DNA of 64,000 nt from Humibacillus xanthopallidus (GCF_006717145.1 NZ_VFQF01000002.1:930001-994000); one strand, 5' to 3'. Shown: positions 42,687 to 52,329, counted from the stretch's first letter. A program made the numbers and translations. Notes: generated by a model from the sequence alone, not told the origin.

Positions 42687-43547
42687 TCAGGCGGAGACGA
42701 GCTGTGCCCGACGAGGCTCGGCGGGACGAAGCCCAGACGGACGGATGACGGTCGGCCGCAGCTGCGTCGGACGCAGCTCGGTCTCCTCGAGGTGCTCGCG
42801 CAGCTCCTCGAGGATGCGGCGCAGGAGGCGGCTGACCTGCATCGCCGAGAGGCCCATCGCCTCTGCGATCTCGGCCTGGGTCATGTCACGGGTGAAGCGC
42901 AGCTCGACGAGCTCGCGGTCACGAGGTGAGAGGTGCTGCAGCGCGGTGCGCACGACGATGCCCTCGTCGAGCCCCGGGTCGGTGAGCGCGTCGGCCCGAC
43001 CGTCGATGAGGTCGAGCACCGGGCGGCCGCCCTCCGTCGTCGTCGCGTCGAGCGAGGCAGGGCGCAGGTTGCTCGCAGCGACCTGCGCCTCCTTGACCGC
43101 ATCGAGGGTGAGGTCGAGCTCGGCTGCCAGCTCCTCGAGACTCGGCTCGTGGCCCAGGCTCTGCTCGAGCCGCGACCGCGAGTCGGTGACGAGCTGCCGG
43201 CGCTCCTGCAGGCTGCGGGGCGGGCGGACGAGCCAGCCGTGGTCGCGGAAGTGGCGCCGCAGCTCACCCGTGATAGTAGGCGTCGCGTAGGCCCCGAACT
43301 CCGTGGCCTGGGCGAGGTCGAAACGTTGGACAGCCTTGAGCAGGGCGAGGAACGCCACCTGCTCGAGGTCCTCGCGCTCGATGCCCTTGCCGGCGTAGCG
43401 GTGGGCCAAGGAGCGGGCGAGCGGCAGGTGCAGCCTGGTGACGGCCTCGAGCGCCCTGGAACGCTCGGATTCGCTGCCAGCAGAGCGAACTGCGGTGATG
43501 AGCGCTCGGGTCTGCGCGTCACGCGGAGCCCTCGACGGGTCGGTCAT
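42687..43547 (-). CDS. SigB/SigF-family RNA polymerase sigma factor
   Basis: The 286-residue protein has regions 2 (LARSLAHRYAGKGIEREDLEQVAFLALLKAVQRFDLAQATEFGAYATPTITGELRRHFRD), 3 and 4 (LSPRDRELVELRFTRDMTQAEIAEAMGLSAMQVSRLLRRIL) of the stress/sporulation SigF group. No RsbW-type anti-sigma adjoins it. The C-terminus adds about 30 residues of repeated L-R-P units not needed for sigma function. GGAGGA precedes the ATG. It probably directs a stress regulon, and csbD is a candidate target. Confidence 0.92.
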   Translation of the reverse strand: MTDPSRAPRDAQTRALITAVRSAGSESERSRALEAVTRLHLPLARSLAHRYAGKGIEREDLEQVAFLALLKAVQRFDLAQATEFGAYATPTITGELRRHFRDHGWLVRPPRSLQERRQLVTDSRSRLEQSLGHEPSLEELAAELDLTLDAVKEAQVAASNLRPASLDATTTEGGRPVLDLIDGRADALTDPGLDEGIVVRTALQHLSPRDRELVELRFTRDMTQAEIAEAMGLSAMQVSRLLRRILEELREHLEETELRPTQLRPTVIRPSGLRPAEPRRAQLVSA

Positions 43548-43758
43548 GCGTCCTCCATCAAAGATGTGGCGGCGCTTTCTTGACCGACGTGACAGACGTT
43601 AGACAAAGCGTGGACAGTGCGCAACTCCGCTGTCCAACGTTGCGCGTCCGACGGCATACCGGAGCGCCCTCGGTGTCGGTGTCGAGCACTGCGGATGAGG
43701 ACGCGGCGCCGGTGGATCGCGGGCCCGCGCCGTCAGTGCCGGGGGTTAGCCTGCGGGG

Positions 43759-44370
43759 ATGAGCGAGAGCGAGCATCGCAACCACAGGCGGCCCGCCTTC
43801 TTCAGCCCGTCAGCCCTCGAGGCCCACGGGCCTGCCTACGACCCCACGGAGCAGATCCACGTCGCCCACGAGACGGCGCAGGCGCTCGTCCACGCCGGCC
43901 GTGCGGCCGCCGACCCCGCGGTCACGCAGAAGCTCGTCGCGCTCGTCGACGACATCGGCCTGTCGACCCTGGCCGAGCTCTGGTCGCAGCGGCCCGCCCG
44001 CTCGCTCCCCGGCGCGCTCTGGCGCCTCTACGTGCTGCGTGAGTGGGTGCAACGCGCGCCCGACGAGGCCAGCCGGGAGTATGCCGCGGGCATCCGCTTC
44101 ACCGGGCCCAACCACGCCGTCGCCGGCGCTGCCGAGCCCCCCGGCCCCGAGGAGATGAGCCGCGTCATCGACGAGGTGCTGCGCGGAGTCTTCGAGGGCG
44201 ACCTCGGGGTCGCCCTCGAACGCGCTTCTGCCTTCTGCCGCGTCGTCTCGGCGGGACGTGCCGACATCTCCTCCGGCGGAGACACGGCGCAGCAGGCCGC
44301 CAACATGCTGACGATGGCCGACGACCTCACGGCCTGTGCGCGGCTGTGGAGGGCCGGCGCGCTCGACTGA
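43759..44370 (+). CDS. conserved actinobacterial hypothetical protein (203 aa)
   Basis: I do not recognise a named domain. The protein is mostly helical, with LVDDIGLSTLAELWSQRPARSLPGALWRLYVLREWVQR and a C-terminal DTAQQAANMLTMADDLTACARLW. It has no signal peptide or membrane segment. A conserved Asp-Thr-Ala helix pattern suggests a structural or nucleotide-related role, but nothing firmer. It is divergent from the sigma gene across about 210 bp. It uses TATGCC for Tyr-Ala inside an octamer copy at 44079. Confidence 0.8.
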   Translation: MSESEHRNHRRPAFFSPSALEAHGPAYDPTEQIHVAHETAQALVHAGRAAADPAVTQKLVALVDDIGLSTLAELWSQRPARSLPGALWRLYVLREWVQRAPDEASREYAAGIRFTGPNHAVAGAAEPPGPEEMSRVIDEVLRGVFEGDLGVALERASAFCRVVSAGRADISSGGDTAQQAANMLTMADDLTACARLWRAGALD

Positions 44371-44546
44371 CGGCGTCACGCTCCGACCCGGCCACCCGGC
44401 ATACGGCCTCGACGTGGGGAGCGCGGCAGGTCGCGAACCGGGGGACGGCTGGGGGTTGCGCGTCAGCACCTTTGGTGATCCTCCGCGACGCGATTATTCT
44501 GTTCCTCGCGTCGGGTCGCGGTAGCCCCGGGTCCCAAATTCAGCCG

Positions 44547-44804
44547 CTACGAGCGGCCCTGTGCCGAGAGGCGCTCCCGGCCCGACGCCACATCATCCGG
44601 TTGCCCGGTCGCCCTCGACCCGACGGGCTCCTGCGCGGGCGCAGCCGAGCGGCACAGCACCTCGTGGGCCCGCATGTCGCCCTCGACGGAGTAGCGCGCC
44701 CGGCGGGCGGGACTGCTCCACGCGCATGTGCCGCAGAGCCCCACGAGGAAGCTCCCGCGCACGACGACGGTCCACGGGTCGGCTGCCTCGACATCGGGGC
44801 GCAT
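44547..44804 (-). CDS. small conserved protein with Cys/His pattern (85 aa)
   Basis: The N-terminal part (WTVVVRGSFLVGLCGTCAWSSPARRARYSVEGDMRAHEVLC) looks conserved, with CxxC followed by His and Cys, a possible small zinc site. The rest is low-complexity. AGGAG lies 13 bases before the ATG. Two longer frames overlap on this strand in other phases, so this assignment rests on composition and the motif. Confidence 0.55.
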   Translation of the reverse strand: MRPDVEAADPWTVVVRGSFLVGLCGTCAWSSPARRARYSVEGDMRAHEVLCRSAAPAQEPVGSRATGQPDDVASGRERLSAQGRS

Positions 44805-44899
44805 GTCGCCATGATGCTCCTGCGGAGGGAACGTGGAAACCCCTGTCTCGTTTGTGGCTAAGGACCACGCCGTCCAGTCCGGCGATCTAGATTGATGGC

Positions 44900-45079
44900 A
44901 TGACGCCCGAGGATGAGCGGTCCGGAGACCTGCTCGACGTTGCCCTGGCCGACGAGATCGAGCTCGTCAGCGACCTCGTGGTGGCCGCCTCGGCGACGAC
45001 GCGTCATTTCACGCCTGCCGAGGTCGACGCGCTGCTCGGGATCGCCCCGGCGCGCGGGGCCGGTGCGACGACCGCCTGA
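44900..45079 (+). CDS. small acidic hypothetical protein (59 aa)
   Basis: The frame ATG (44900) to TGA (45077-45079) encodes an acidic, helical protein with DLLDVALADEIELVSDLVVAASATTRHFTPAEVDALLGI. Codon third positions are G/C as in neighbouring genes. A weak GATGG precedes the start. Function unknown. Confidence 0.6.
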   Translation: MTPEDERSGDLLDVALADEIELVSDLVVAASATTRHFTPAEVDALLGIAPARGAGATTA

Positions 45080-45252
45080 GGGCGGTTTGGGATGTCGTGT
45101 CCGCTTCGCCCGGCTGGGTCGGGCTGCGCTCGGACACCCCCAGGTCCGTTCGACATCGCGGTGAATGGCAGATGTCGGCTCGGTTGCGTGCAGAGGTCCA
45201 AGTACCCGTAGCATCTTCCCGGACCCAGACCCCCATCGACCGGAGCACCCCC

Positions 45253-45873
45253 GTGGGTTTTCGCCTCACACCCCAGGACACGAGTTTCTTCACGCTTTTC
45301 ACCGCACAGGCCCAGCTGCTCGTCGACGCGACGCGTGAGCTGACCCGGTTCCTGGAGGTCGACCCCTCGAAGCGCCAGGCGGTGGCCGACCGGCTCAAGG
45401 AGCTGGAGCACGCCGCGGACGACGCGACCCATGAGCTCATCAACCGGGTCAACAGCTCGTTCATTACGCCGTTCGACCGCGAGGACATCCACAACCTCGC
45501 CGCCTCGCTCGACGACTGTATGGACCTCATCGAGGAGACCGGCGACCTCATCGTGCTCTACCGCGTGGGCGAGATCCCCGAGGGCCTCGCCGAGCAGTTC
45601 GAGATCCTCGCGCGCATGGCCGAGGTGACTGCCGAGGCCATGCCTCGTCTGCGGTCGCTCAAGGACCTCAAGAGCTACTGGATCGAGATCAACCGTCTCG
45701 AGAACCAGGCCGACACGCTGCACCGCAAGCAGGTCGCGGGACTCTTCACCCACTCGCCCGACCCGATCGAGCTGATCAAGGCCAAGGCCATCGTCGACGG
45801 GTTCGAGGACGCCGCCGACGCGTTCGAGAAGGTGGCCCACGTCGTCGAGGGCATCGCGGTCAAGGAGTCCTGA
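45253..45873 (+). CDS. DUF47/PhoU-like Pit accessory protein
   Basis: The 206-residue helical protein starts at GTG 45253 after GGAG (an upstream frame to 45097 has no support). It matches the DUF47 family: RLKELEHAADDATHELINRVNSSFITPFDREDIHNLAASLDD and DKLEN-like NRLENQADTLHRKQVAGLF. DUF47 genes almost always precede pit and regulate the transporter. The gap to pit is seven bases, so they form one operon. Confidence 0.92.
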   Translation: MGFRLTPQDTSFFTLFTAQAQLLVDATRELTRFLEVDPSKRQAVADRLKELEHAADDATHELINRVNSSFITPFDREDIHNLAASLDDCMDLIEETGDLIVLYRVGEIPEGLAEQFEILARMAEVTAEAMPRLRSLKDLKSYWIEINRLENQADTLHRKQVAGLFTHSPDPIELIKAKAIVDGFEDAADAFEKVAHVVEGIAVKES

Positions 45874-45880
45874 CCCTCCG

Positions 45881-46885
45881 ATGGAACCCACCCTTCCCCT
45901 GTTGGGGGTCATCGCCGTCATCACCCTGGCGATGGGCTTCAACTACACGAACGGCTTCCACGACGCCGCCAACGCGATCGCCACGTCGATCTCGACGCGG
46001 GCTCTCACCCCTCGGGTGGCGCTCGCCATGGCTGCGGTCGCCAACCTCTTCGGAGCCTTCTTCGGCGGCAAGGTCGCAGCGACCATCGGCTCCGGCATCA
46101 TCGCGACACCCAGCGGGGTCAACGGCCTGTGGCTCGTCGCCGCGGCCCTCATCGGTGCGACTGGTTGGAACCTCATCACGTGGTGGTTCGGACTCCCGTC
46201 GTCCTCGTCGCACGCGCTCATCGGCGGCCTCGCCGGAGCGGCGCTGGCGGCAGGCGTCGCGGTGCAGTGGCAGGTGATCTGGACCAAGGTCGTCATCCCG
46301 ATGGTGCTCTCGCCGATCTTCGGTCTCACCATCGGCTACCTCTTCATGCTCGCCATCCTGTGGGGCTTCCGCCGCGCCAATCCCTCCAAGGTCACCCGTG
46401 GTTTCCGCGTTGCCCAGACCGGGTCGGCCGCCGCGATGGCCTTCGGCCACGGCCTCCAGGACGCCGCGAAGACCGCTGGTGTCGTCGTGCTCGCGCTCAA
46501 CATCTCGGGCTACCACGAGGGCTCCTCGATCCCGCCCTGGGTGCTGCTGATGTCGGCGGTCGTCATCTCCGCCGGCACGTATGCCGGTGGGTGGCGGATC
46601 ATGCGCACCCTCGGCCGCCGCATCATCAACCTCACGCCCCCGCAGGGCTTCGCCGCCGAGACCACCGCGGCGTCGATCCTCTACGTCGCGGGTCTCGTCT
46701 TCGGTGCGCCGATCTCGACGACGCACACGATCACCTCGGCCATCATGGGCGTCGGCGCGACCAAGCGCCTGTCGGCCGTGCGCTGGGGTGTCGCCGGCAA
46801 CATCGTCGGGGCGTGGTTCCTGACCTTCCCCGGGGCTGGCCTTGTCGCCGTACTCACGTGGTACATCACCGGCATCTTCCGCTGA
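45881..46885 (+). CDS. pit: low-affinity inorganic phosphate transporter PitA-type
   Basis: The 334-residue membrane protein has the duplicated PiT signature: GFNYTNGFHDAANAIATSISTRALTPR near the start and GLQDAAKTAGVV in the second half. A cytoplasmic loop sits between the two groups of helices. It imports neutral metal-phosphate with protons. It converges on the high-affinity pst operon across a shared repeat hairpin, so both phosphate uptake systems sit side by side. Confidence 0.95.
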   Translation: MEPTLPLLGVIAVITLAMGFNYTNGFHDAANAIATSISTRALTPRVALAMAAVANLFGAFFGGKVAATIGSGIIATPSGVNGLWLVAAALIGATGWNLITWWFGLPSSSSHALIGGLAGAALAAGVAVQWQVIWTKVVIPMVLSPIFGLTIGYLFMLAILWGFRRANPSKVTRGFRVAQTGSAAAMAFGHGLQDAAKTAGVVVLALNISGYHEGSSIPPWVLLMSAVVISAGTYAGGWRIMRTLGRRIINLTPPQGFAAETTAASILYVAGLVFGAPISTTHTITSAIMGVGATKRLSAVRWGVAGNIVGAWFLTFPGAGLVAVLTWYITGIFR

Positions 46886-46896
46886 CACCCACCAAA

Positions 46897-47005
46897 CCCA
46901 ATCCAAAGAGCAGTTCGTCGGGGTTCGGCGTGGGGGTGACCTCACGCTGGGCCGACGAACTGCTCTCTCGATTGGGGTTGTGCCGACGAAGTGCTCTTTC
47001 GATTG
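46897..47005. repeat. dispersed AAAGAGCAGTTCGTCG element, copy 1
   Basis: Arms 46897-46921 and 46952-46976 pair over 25 positions with two mismatches around a 30-base loop. A third, diverged arm (CCGACGAAGTGCTCTTTCG, 46983-47001) follows. The same three-part layout recurs at 63355-63473. Here it lies between the convergent pit and pstB stops and can act as terminator for both. Confidence 0.85.
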
Positions 47006-47006
47006 T

Positions 47007-47783
47007 CTAGCCGAAGCGGCCGGAGATGTAGTCCTCGGTGGACTGCTCCGACGGGTTGTTGAAGATCCGCGTCGTGTCGTCGATCTCGATGAGGCGGCCG
47101 GGCTCGCCCGTGGCCTTGAGGTTGAAGAAGGCCGTGCGGTCGGAGACCCGGGCCGCCTGCTGCATGTTGTGCGTGACGATGACGATCGTGAACTCGCTCT
47201 TGAGCTCGTTGATGAGGTCCTCGATGGCGAGCGTCGAGATCGGGTCCAGGGCCGAGCACGGCTCGTCCATGAGGAGCACCTGCGGCTGCACGGCGATGGC
47301 GCGCGCGATGCACAGACGCTGCTGCTGGCCGCCCGAGAGGCCGGCGCCGGGCTTGTTCAGGCGGTCCTTGACCTCGGTCCAGAGGTTGGCGCCCTTGAGC
47401 GAGGACTCGACGATGCCGTCGAGGGTCTTCTTGTTCTTGACGCCGTTGAGGCGCAGCCCGGCGGCGACGTTGTCGTAGATCGACATCGTCGGGAACGGGT
47501 TGGGACGCTGGAAGACCATGCCGATGGTGCGGCGCACCGTGACCGGGTCCATCGAGGGGGCGTAGAGGTCCTGGTCGTCGAGCATGACCTTGCCCTCGAC
47601 CCGGCCGCCGGGGATCACCTCGTGCATCCGGTTGAGGGTGCGCAGGAAGGTCGACTTGCCGCAGCCCGAGGGGCCGATGAAGGCCGTGACGGACCGGGGC
47701 TCGACCGTCATCGAGACGCCCTCGACGGCCTTGAAGGAGCCGTAGTAGACGTTGAGGTCGGTGACGTCGATTCGCTTTGCCAT
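47007..47783 (-). CDS. pstB: phosphate ABC importer ATPase PstB
   Basis: The 258-residue ATPase has Walker [10 protein letters not shown], signature LSGGQQQRL and Walker [13 protein letters not shown], with the PstB-typical [15 protein letters not shown]. It is last in the pstSCAB operon. No phoU follows. Confidence 0.96.
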   Translation of the reverse strand: MAKRIDVTDLNVYYGSFKAVEGVSMTVEPRSVTAFIGPSGCGKSTFLRTLNRMHEVIPGGRVEGKVMLDDQDLYAPSMDPVTVRRTIGMVFQRPNPFPTMSIYDNVAAGLRLNGVKNKKTLDGIVESSLKGANLWTEVKDRLNKPGAGLSGGQQQRLCIARAIAVQPQVLLMDEPCSALDPISTLAIEDLINELKSEFTIVIVTHNMQQAARVSDRTAFFNLKATGEPGRLIEIDDTTRIFNNPSEQSTEDYISGRFG

Positions 47784-47804
47784 GTCTGGACGCTTCGCTT
47801 TCTC

Positions 47805-48767
47805 TTACTTCTTGACCGAGCCGAAGTACGCGATGACCCGGCCGATGATGTTGAGCAGCAGGACGAGGATGATCAGGGTGAGCGCTGCCGCCCACATCCG
47901 CTCCGCCGCGGTGGCGAGCGCGAAGTCGCCGCGGTCCTGGTTGATCATCATGGGCAGCGTGGGGAAGTTGCCGTTGAACAGGTCGCGCTGGAAGTTCTTC
48001 GTGTACGGGGCGAGGATCAGCAGGGGAGCGGTCTCACCCATGACGCGCGCGATGCCGAGCAGCACGCCGGTGATGATGCCCGAGAAGGCGGTGCGCAACA
48101 CGACCTTGACGACCGTGACCCACTTGGGCACGCCGAGCGCATACGCCGCCTCGCGCAGCTCGTTGGGCACGAGCTTCAGCATCTCCTCGGTGGAGCGCAC
48201 GACGACGGGGATCATGAGCAGCACGAGGGCGAGCGCCGCGGCGAAGCCCGAGCGGCTGAGACCGAAGGTCGTCACCCACACGGCATAGATGAAGAGCGCG
48301 GCGACGATCGAGGGGACGCCCGAGAGGATGTCGACGGTGAAGCTGATCGCCCTGGCCAGCTTGCCGCGGCCGTACTCGACGAGGTAGACGGCGGTGAAGA
48401 TGCCGATCGGCACGGCGATGAGGGCGGTCATGCCGACCATCTGGAGGGTGCCCTCGATGGCGTGGCGGGCGCCGCCGCCCGCGTCGTCGGAGTTGATGTT
48501 GCGCTGGTTGCCGGTCCACCACTCCATCGACCCGAGCAGGTGGGCGCCCTTGGAGATCACCGTCCAGAGGATCCAGACGAGCGGGATCATCGCGAGGAAG
48601 AAGCAGAACCACATGACGACCCGGGCGATGACGTCCTTGACGTTGCGGGCCCGGTGCGGGCTGCCCATCTGGCGCAGCGCGTCACGGCCCTGGCGCCCCC
48701 CGGGCGGCGTGGCGTCGTCGGGGACGGAGGCGTCGTCGGGCCGGCGCTCGTCGGTGATGGCGCTCAT
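47805..48767 (-). CDS. pstA: phosphate ABC importer permease PstA
   Basis: The 320-residue protein has a disordered N-terminus, six membrane segments and the PstA EAA region (AAYALGVPKWVTVVKVVLRTAFSGIITG). It has the charged residues of the phosphate channel. The start overlaps the pstC stop by ATGA. Confidence 0.95.
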   Translation of the reverse strand: MSAITDERRPDDASVPDDATPPGGRQGRDALRQMGSPHRARNVKDVIARVVMWFCFFLAMIPLVWILWTVISKGAHLLGSMEWWTGNQRNINSDDAGGGARHAIEGTLQMVGMTALIAVPIGIFTAVYLVEYGRGKLARAISFTVDILSGVPSIVAALFIYAVWVTTFGLSRSGFAAALALVLLMIPVVVRSTEEMLKLVPNELREAAYALGVPKWVTVVKVVLRTAFSGIITGVLLGIARVMGETAPLLILAPYTKNFQRDLFNGNFPTLPMMINQDRGDFALATAAERMWAAALTLIILVLLLNIIGRVIAYFGSVKK

Positions 48768-49771
48768 TCGGTGAAGGCCTTCCTGCGCTCGATGACGACC
48801 CGGGCGATGCTGTTGACCACGAAGGTCAGCACGAAGAGGACGAGACCGGCCGCGATGTAGGCGCCGGTCTTGCTCGGGTTGCTGAACTCCGCCGCGTTGT
48901 TGGCGATCTTGGAGGCGAAGGTCTCGCCGCCGTTGAAGAGCGACCACGTCCACGGCGAGCCGTCGGCGAGGGCCGAGACGAGGAAGGTCACGGCGATCGT
49001 CTCGCCGAGCGCGCGGCCGAGGGCCAGCATCGACGCGGAGATGACGCCCGGGCGCCCGAAGGGCAGCACCGCGGTGCGGATCATCTCCCACTTCGTCGCG
49101 CCGAGCGCGAGGGCGCCCTCCTTGTGGGCGAGCGGCGTCTGGTCGAAGACCTCGCGCGACAGCGCGGTGACGATCGGCAGCACCATGATCGCGAGGACGA
49201 TGCCGATGAAGAAGATCGTGCCCCCGGAGATGCCGGTGGGGGCGAAGAGCGGGAACCAGCCCAGCTTGTCCTCCATGAAGCCCTGCACGGGCTTGAAGAA
49301 GGGGCTGAAGGTGATCAAGCCCCACAGGCCGTAGACGATCGAGGGCACCGCGGCGAGCAGGTCGACGAGGGCGGCGGCCGGGCGGCGCATCCATGCGGGG
49401 GCGTACTGCGTGATGAAGAGCGCGACGCCGACGCCGACGGGTACCGAGATGAGCATGGCGAGGGTCGAGGCCGTCACGGTGGTCCAGAGGAACTCGAGGA
49501 TGCCGAAGCGGGGGTTGTCACCGCCCGGGGCCCACTCGCGCGAGGTGAAGAAGTTGGCGCTGTTGTCGGCCAGCGCGGGGATCGCCTGGACGATGAGGAA
49601 GACGGCGATGAGGCTGACGAGGACGATGACGACGACACCCGAGAGGGTGGCGGCGCCGCCGAAGATGCGGTCGCCCACGCGGCCCGTGGAGGCGGCGTCG
49701 CCACTCAGGGGAGGCCTGCCGTCAGGGCCGGGCAGCTCGTCGGTGGCAGAGACACCGGTCACGCTCGACAC
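48764..49771 (-). CDS. pstC: phosphate ABC importer permease PstC
   Basis: The 335-residue protein has six membrane segments, SVPVGVGVALFITQYAP, VPSIVYGLWGL and the EAA region ALALGATKWEMIRTAVLPFGRPGVIS. It starts with GTG at 49771 after AAGGAA. About 80 bp separate it from pstS, with no separate terminator visible. Confidence 0.95.
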   Translation of the reverse strand: MSSVTGVSATDELPGPDGRPPLSGDAASTGRVGDRIFGGAATLSGVVVIVLVSLIAVFLIVQAIPALADNSANFFTSREWAPGGDNPRFGILEFLWTTVTASTLAMLISVPVGVGVALFITQYAPAWMRRPAAALVDLLAAVPSIVYGLWGLITFSPFFKPVQGFMEDKLGWFPLFAPTGISGGTIFFIGIVLAIMVLPIVTALSREVFDQTPLAHKEGALALGATKWEMIRTAVLPFGRPGVISASMLALGRALGETIAVTFLVSALADGSPWTWSLFNGGETFASKIANNAAEFSNPSKTGAYIAAGLVLFVLTFVVNSIARVVIERRKAFTE

Positions 49772-49852
49772 GTGGTTCCTTCTTCCTGGAGGGGGCTGGT
49801 GGTGCCGCGAGGGGCGGACACCGGATCACGGCGCCCGCCCCCGCACATCGGG

Positions 49853-50977
49853 TCAGGAGATGGCGTCGACAGCCGTCTGGACCTTGGTGGCGACCTCGGT
49901 CGGCAGGGGCGCGTAGCCCTTCTCGCCGAGCTGGCTCTGGACCGCGTCGGAGGAGAAGGTCTGCAGGAACGCCTTGACCTTCTTGCCCGTCTCGGCGTCG
50001 GGGTACTTCGAGCAGACGATCTCGTAGGTCACGAGGACGATCGGGTAGGCCCCGGCCTCCTTGGTGGCGTAGTCGATCTTGAGCGCGAGGTCGTTGCCCG
50101 TGCCGGTCTGCTTCGCCGTGGCGATGGTCTTGCCCGCCGACTCGGCCGTCAGCTCGACGGGGCCGGAGCCGGTGTCGATCTGGGCCATCTTCAGCTGGTT
50201 CTGCTGGGCGTAGGAGAGCTCGACGTAGGTGATGCCGCCGTCCTGGCCCTTCGTGGCGGTGGCGACACCGGCCGACTTCTCCTTGCCCTCGCCCTTGCCG
50301 GTCCACTTCTTGCCGGTCTCGTAGGACCAGGCCTCGGGCGCAGCGGCCTTGAGGTACTTCGTGAAGTTCTCGGTCGTGCCCGACTCGTCGGAGCGGAAGA
50401 AGACCTTGATCGGCGTGGCCGGGAGGGTGACGCCCTTGTTGAGGGCGGCGATGGCCGGGTCGTTCCACACGGTGATCTTGCCGTCGAAGATCTTGGCGGC
50501 GACGTCGGCGTTGAGCACGAGCTTGTCGACACCGGCGACGTTGTAGGCGATGGCGATCGGACCGGTGACCATGGGCAGGTTCCAGGCCGGCGAGCCGCAC
50601 GCCTTGGCGGCGTCCTCGGACTCGACGGCGCCGTCCTTGGGGACGGTCTTGAGCGCCGAGTCGGAGCCGGCGAAGTCGACCTGCTTGGCGATGAACTGCT
50701 TGATGCCGGCGCCGGAGCCCGTGGGCTGGTAGTCGACGTTGGCGTCGGTGCAGGCGTTCTGGAAGACGGAGATGGCTTCGTCAATGGCGTTCTTCTGCGC
50801 CGAGCTGCCCTCGGCCTTGAGGTCGCCGGAGAAGCAGTTTGCGCTGCCCGTGGCACCGGCGGAGGTGCCGTTGCCCGCGGGCGTGGTGGTGCTGGTGTTC
50901 TCGGATGCGCAGGCCGAGAGCGCAAGAGCGCCGGACAGGGCGATGGCGCCGAGAGCGCTGATACGCGAAACAGACAC
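49853..50977 (-). CDS. pstS: phosphate-binding lipoprotein PstS
   Basis: The 374-residue protein has a lipoprotein signal (LSGALALSAC) and phosphate-site motifs GSSAQKNAIDE, GSGAGIKQFIAKQVDFAGSDSAL and FRSDESGTTENF. It captures phosphate for PstC/PstA. It is first in the operon and preceded by a PHO-box-like direct repeat, as expected for PhoP control. Confidence 0.96.
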   Translation of the reverse strand: MSVSRISALGAIALSGALALSACASENTSTTTPAGNGTSAGATGSANCFSGDLKAEGSSAQKNAIDEAISVFQNACTDANVDYQPTGSGAGIKQFIAKQVDFAGSDSALKTVPKDGAVESEDAAKACGSPAWNLPMVTGPIAIAYNVAGVDKLVLNADVAAKIFDGKITVWNDPAIAALNKGVTLPATPIKVFFRSDESGTTENFTKYLKAAAPEAWSYETGKKWTGKGEGKEKSAGVATATKGQDGGITYVELSYAQQNQLKMAQIDTGSGPVELTAESAGKTIATAKQTGTGNDLALKIDYATKEAGAYPIVLVTYEIVCSKYPDAETGKKVKAFLQTFSSDAVQSQLGEKGYAPLPTEVATKVQTAVDAIS

Positions 50978-51095
50978 GAGCGGTTCCCTCTCGATGGGGG
51001 TGGTCTGGATGCCGGGCGGTCAGGCCGACCGACGGTGGTGGACTCTTCATCCACCGGCGACGCTAAGCCGGTCGGGTGACCGTTTCTCCCCGTCC

Positions 51096-51113
51096 GGTTA
51101 ACGGCAGGTGAAC
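51096..51113 (-). promoter_or_regulatory. PHO-box-like PhoP site upstream of pstS
   Basis: On the complement strand GTTCACC and GTTAACC lie exactly 11 bp apart, the repeat spacing of actinobacterial PhoP sites (GTTCACC direct repeats). It is about 120 bp before the pstS start. A further weaker GGTCACC lies downstream at 51075-51081. Confidence 0.75.
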
Positions 51114-51225
51114 GCGGTCTGACGAGTTGGGGAGACCGGTGGTCTCGTCGTGCGCGCTCGCGTTCGCCGCCGCACGATGAGGGGTTGAGAGGAGCCCCCG
51201 TATGCCGTCCGGCCGGGTCCCGCGC

Positions 51226-52167
51226 TCAGGTGTCGATGCGCTCGACGCCGACGACCCGCGCGTGCTCGCCGACGCCGTGGACGTGGCAGACGAGCACCTC
51301 GCCCTTGCGCATCGCCAAGCGGGCCGCCTCGTGCAGGCGGGTGCCGACCTCCGTGTGGTCGGGACCGGCGCGGTGCCCGAGCGACTCGAGCAGACCGGGC
51401 AGTACCGGGCCGTGGCTGCAGAGTGCAGCCGGCTCTCCCCGGGCGAGCAGGCGCGCGAGCTCGCGCGCCGCGTCGTCGGGGCTCTCGGCGTAGCCCTCCT
51501 CGGAAAGGCCGTCACGGGTGCGCAGCTTGACGCCCCGCGACGCGGCATACGGCTCGACGGTGGAGCTGCACCGCACCGACGACGAGCTGACGACGCGGGT
51601 GACGCCGTAGGCGTCGAGCACGGCGGCGACGCCCGTCGACTGGGCCCGCCCGACGGCGTCGAGCGGGCGCAACCGGTCATCGCCCTTCCACTTGCTGCGG
51701 GGGGTCGCCTTCGCGTGCCGCACGAGGGCGAGCGGCCACGTGTCGAGCTCGCCGGCCCTCTCGGCCCGCACGAGCGCGAGCAGCTGCTCGCGGTCGCGGG
51801 CGTAGTCGAGCCGGACGTTGGCGGTGCGCACGTCGACCCAGGCCACCTCGTCGATCTCGTGGAGCAGCTTGCCCGACCCGCCGGTCACGACCGAGGCCCA
51901 GTAGTGCACGACCTTGGTGGCCGGGGCACCGGTGGCGTCGAGGATGGGGTACTCCGCCAGGGGCAGCGGCGTGCCGAGGCGCACGACGAGCCCGGTCTCC
52001 TCGAAGGTCTCGCGCGCGGCGGCGACGCTGGGGTGCTCACCGGGGTCGAGCTTGCCCTTGGCCCACGACCAGTCGTCGTACTTCGGCCGGTGGACGAGGG
52101 CGACCTCGAGCCGCCCGTCGCGGTGGCGCCACGGGATGGTGCCGGCGGCTGGGACGATGGAGGCCAC
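51226..52167 (-). CDS. mutT1: Nudix hydrolase fused to histidine phosphatase (MutT1-like)
   Basis: The 313-residue protein has an N-terminal Nudix domain (GKLDPGEHPSVAAARETFEETGL, a full Nudix box) and a C-terminal histidine-phosphatase domain with LALVRHAKA and CSHGPVLPGLL. Mycobacterial MutT1 of this layout hydrolyses 8-oxo-(d)GTP and diadenosine polyphosphates. Its gene neighbours ppk there too. It lies between ppk and the pst operon, all leftward. Confidence 0.9.
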   Translation of the reverse strand: MASIVPAAGTIPWRHRDGRLEVALVHRPKYDDWSWAKGKLDPGEHPSVAAARETFEETGLVVRLGTPLPLAEYPILDATGAPATKVVHYWASVVTGGSGKLLHEIDEVAWVDVRTANVRLDYARDREQLLALVRAERAGELDTWPLALVRHAKATPRSKWKGDDRLRPLDAVGRAQSTGVAAVLDAYGVTRVVSSSSVRCSSTVEPYAASRGVKLRTRDGLSEEGYAESPDDAARELARLLARGEPAALCSHGPVLPGLLESLGHRAGPDHTEVGTRLHEAARLAMRKGEVLVCHVHGVGEHARVVGVERIDT

Positions 52168-52250
52168 GCGCGACAGTGTGCCGCATGTGGGCGTCCTGGG
52201 CGCGGTGGTGACACCGCATCCGCGAGAATCTCCCGCCGGAGAGCCCTGTC

Positions 52251-52300
52251 GTCAGCCCCGTCGGACAGCCCACGTCAGCCCCGTCGGACAGCCCACGTCA
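52251..52300. repeat. 23-bp tandem duplication between ppk and mutT1
   Basis: Two identical 23-bp units beginning GTCAGCCCCGTCGGACAGC (52251-52273 and 52274-52296), then a partial third copy, lie just beyond the ppk stop in the 160-bp gap to mutT1. Confidence 0.85.
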
Positions 52301-52329
52301 GCCTCGGCGTCAGCCCGTCGACGGCCCCG

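Noticed and set aside
45098-45180. Inverted GACATC...GATGTC and a single GGTGAAT before the DUF47 gene as a PHO box
   Set aside because: Only one half-site resembles the PhoP repeat and the 11-bp spacing is absent.
46842-48860. 672-codon frame antisense to pstB and pstA
   Set aside because: It overlaps two well-supported genes and has shadow-type composition.
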